From Gymnorhina tibicen (Eukaryota; Chordata; Aves; Passeriformes; Artamidae): a stretch of DNA of 64,000 nt. Positions 62,501 to 64,000 of the stretch are shown here, piece after piece. The translations under genes were made by a program, and so were the position numbers. Position 1 is the stretch's first letter. Every line of letters begins with the position of its first letter. The DNA lies in contig VXAZ01001670.1 in NCBI GenBank assembly GCA_013399875.1, positions 919,519 through 983,518 of the forward strand, in the 5' to 3' direction. The notes under the pieces were generated by a model. The model was not told where the DNA came from, did not search any database, and saw only the letters and a program-made list of their open reading frames with translations.

Positions 62501-64000
62501 TCAGCTCATTCAAAATAAGTAACTTCATATGATCAATGAAATTACTTTCATATCTTGATGTGACAGCACCAAAAATGAGCCCAGCTGCTTTCATTAGTCC
62601 AAGCTACTGAGTAGCACAATCTTATTAAAGCCTTGTACACATTCTCAAGACTGTATATCAACTAAACACAATAAAAAGAACAGTCAAACCAGTGCTTCTC
62701 TTCAGTACTATAAGCCAAACTGTGAACTCACTGGCCTTGATAAAAATAAGGAGCAATTTCATGGCAATCAGTGAGGGTATACTGCTGGATGTAAGACAGC
62801 GATCATGCTGGTATCTGTGTTCATGTTATTTTTCCTAAGCCTGTTGCTAGAAGGTCAGAACTGATGTCATTCTTACTCTTACAAGCAAAGCCCAACTGCT
62901 ATAAAAATTACTTTTCAAATCTCTCTGCAGGAGATGTGACACTGCCCTTGTGCTACAACTACCGTTGAAAAACATGTATTTTTCTTTCAGTTCAGAAAGG
63001 TGTTGCCATTATTTTCCTGGAGATGAGTTCACCTTGGAGGGTTTTGATTTCTGTGGGCTTGGGGTTTGGAACTTGGTTTCTTTTTTAATAGTAAAGACTC
63101 TCATTCTAATCTAAACACCAGGAGTATTTGTATCTTTTATGAATGTTTTCCAATTCCTGTTTTGCTGAACTGTTGTCCCCCTTTTCCCCACACATTAACA
63201 CTCCATTAACCTCCTGACACTGTGGTCTTGTCATTTTGGAATGGAAAGATGGTCAGATATTTTGGGAAGTTAGGATGGCAGTGTTGGTCACGACCCATAG
63301 AGCAGAATCTTGTGTATCCTTGCATGTGGCCAGCATGAAGGATCGTTGAAGTCCTTGCTACGTGAAAAACATCACTGTGTTTAAAATACAAGACCATTCT
63401 GAAAGTAGACTCTGCCAGTTTGTAACCTCAAGAGCCTCCAGATTAATTGTCTCTTGACAGCTCTCTGGTCAAATGTGCTCAGTTCCAACAAAAAATAAGT
63501 GTTGGTGGGTTTTTTTCCCTGTAACTTCTATGTCTGCCACTACTTTGCAGAATCACAGAGGAGCTGAAATCTTTTTTCATGCTGTCTCTAGCAACAGAGT
63601 TTTGTCAAAACAAGTTCTACCCATACCTTCATAATGCCATCATCTATTATGGGGATGCTGAAGAAGGACTGTTGGCAAAATTTGGCCTTCACATTGTAAC
63701 TTTAAGAGCTTTTCTGTTAAGGCATATGTCAGAACAAGGTATAACTTATTTTCTCACAATTCTGTTGGCTCTGCAGAGCTAAAAAAATAAGAGGGATGAA
63801 ATCGTATAACATTATATTAATTTCTATAGTTGATCTATGTAGATATACATATATATGCAGTTTTATTACACACAGATAACTTGACACAAAAATGTAAAGA
63901 AACTTCACTAAATATTTTTTTCCCAATTCTAGACAATTTTTTCTTGCTTGCCATTATGCATCAACCCCATAAAGGGAGTGAAAAAAAGGAAACTGTATAA

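Larger units (their letters stand above)
48001..64000 (-). other. NRXN3: NRXN3 intron sequence upstream of the LNS2 exon, at least 16 kb
   Basis: Only the 3' end of this intron is visible (acceptor TTTCCAG at 48001-48007, phase 1). I looked on the minus strand for the splice-site-1 linker exon (a DPGLSHLMMSEQ-like product) and did not find it, so it is probably beyond 64000. Contents recognised are a CR1 (49740-50265), an A-rich tract (53671-53713), an LTR (55012-55459), a MIR-like relic (57575-57715) and a GC hairpin (59522-59542). The stretches 50270-53670 and 59550-64000 contain nothing I can name. Confidence 0.8.

Noticed and set aside
48001..64000. Splice-site-1 linker exon or EGF1/LNS1 exons of NRXN3
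   Set aside because: I searched the minus strand for the DPGLSHLMMSEQ-type coding sequence and EGF Cys patterns and found none. A SHLIM-like read near 55810-55825 has no splice borders or surrounding match.
1..64000. CRISPR arrays, rRNA, tRNA, bacterial-type operons or a complete viral genome
   Set aside because: There are no regularly spaced repeats, no tRNA or rRNA signatures, no tightly packed reading frames, and no gag/pol/env frames beside the LTRs. The window is vertebrate intronic DNA.

Overview
This window looks like AT-rich vertebrate intronic DNA from a bird. It carries five exons of neurexin-3 (NRXN3) on the minus strand. The bird call rests on CR1 retroposons with typical avian 3' ends, on endogenous-retrovirus LTRs of types familiar from bird genomes, and on the absence of mammalian SINE and L1 repeats. 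The assignment to NRXN3, rather than NRXN1 or NRXN2, rests on residues recalled from those proteins, such as [24 protein letters not shown] and HGKPQERKD.

In transcription order (right to left) the coding pieces are: 48000-47699 (first half of LNS2), 42963-42919 (splice-site-2 microexon, 24 or 45 nt), 41101-40940 (second half of LNS2), 4610-4172 (end of LNS2 and most of LNS3), and 202-1 (rest of LNS3, running off the window). All junctions have AG/GT borders and the reading phases fit, so the exons join into one continuous alpha-neurexin ectodomain segment. It would lie outside the presynaptic membrane and bind partners such as neurexophilins and dystroglycan. The four internal introns are about 4.0 kb (203-4171), 36.3 kb (4611-40939), 1.8 kb (41102-42918) and 4.7 kb (42964-47698). 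A further intron fills 48001-64000, and I recognise no exon in it.

The rest is intron with scattered repeats: seven CR1 fragments, all on the plus strand (antisense to NRXN3); six LTR pieces, five of them on the plus strand; one probable MIR-type relic; and several microsatellites. The LTR at 18232-18792 has an exact 5-bp target duplication.

The most informative stretch is 41.4-43.3 kb around the microexon. It holds a weak 3' splice site, two competing in-frame donors, a cluster of ACTAAC/TACTAAC motifs upstream, four TGCATG motifs downstream, and a long transcript-strand pyrimidine bias. This resembles a neuronal splicing-control region. I found no operon-like, CRISPR-like or otherwise new gene system, and no complete gene.
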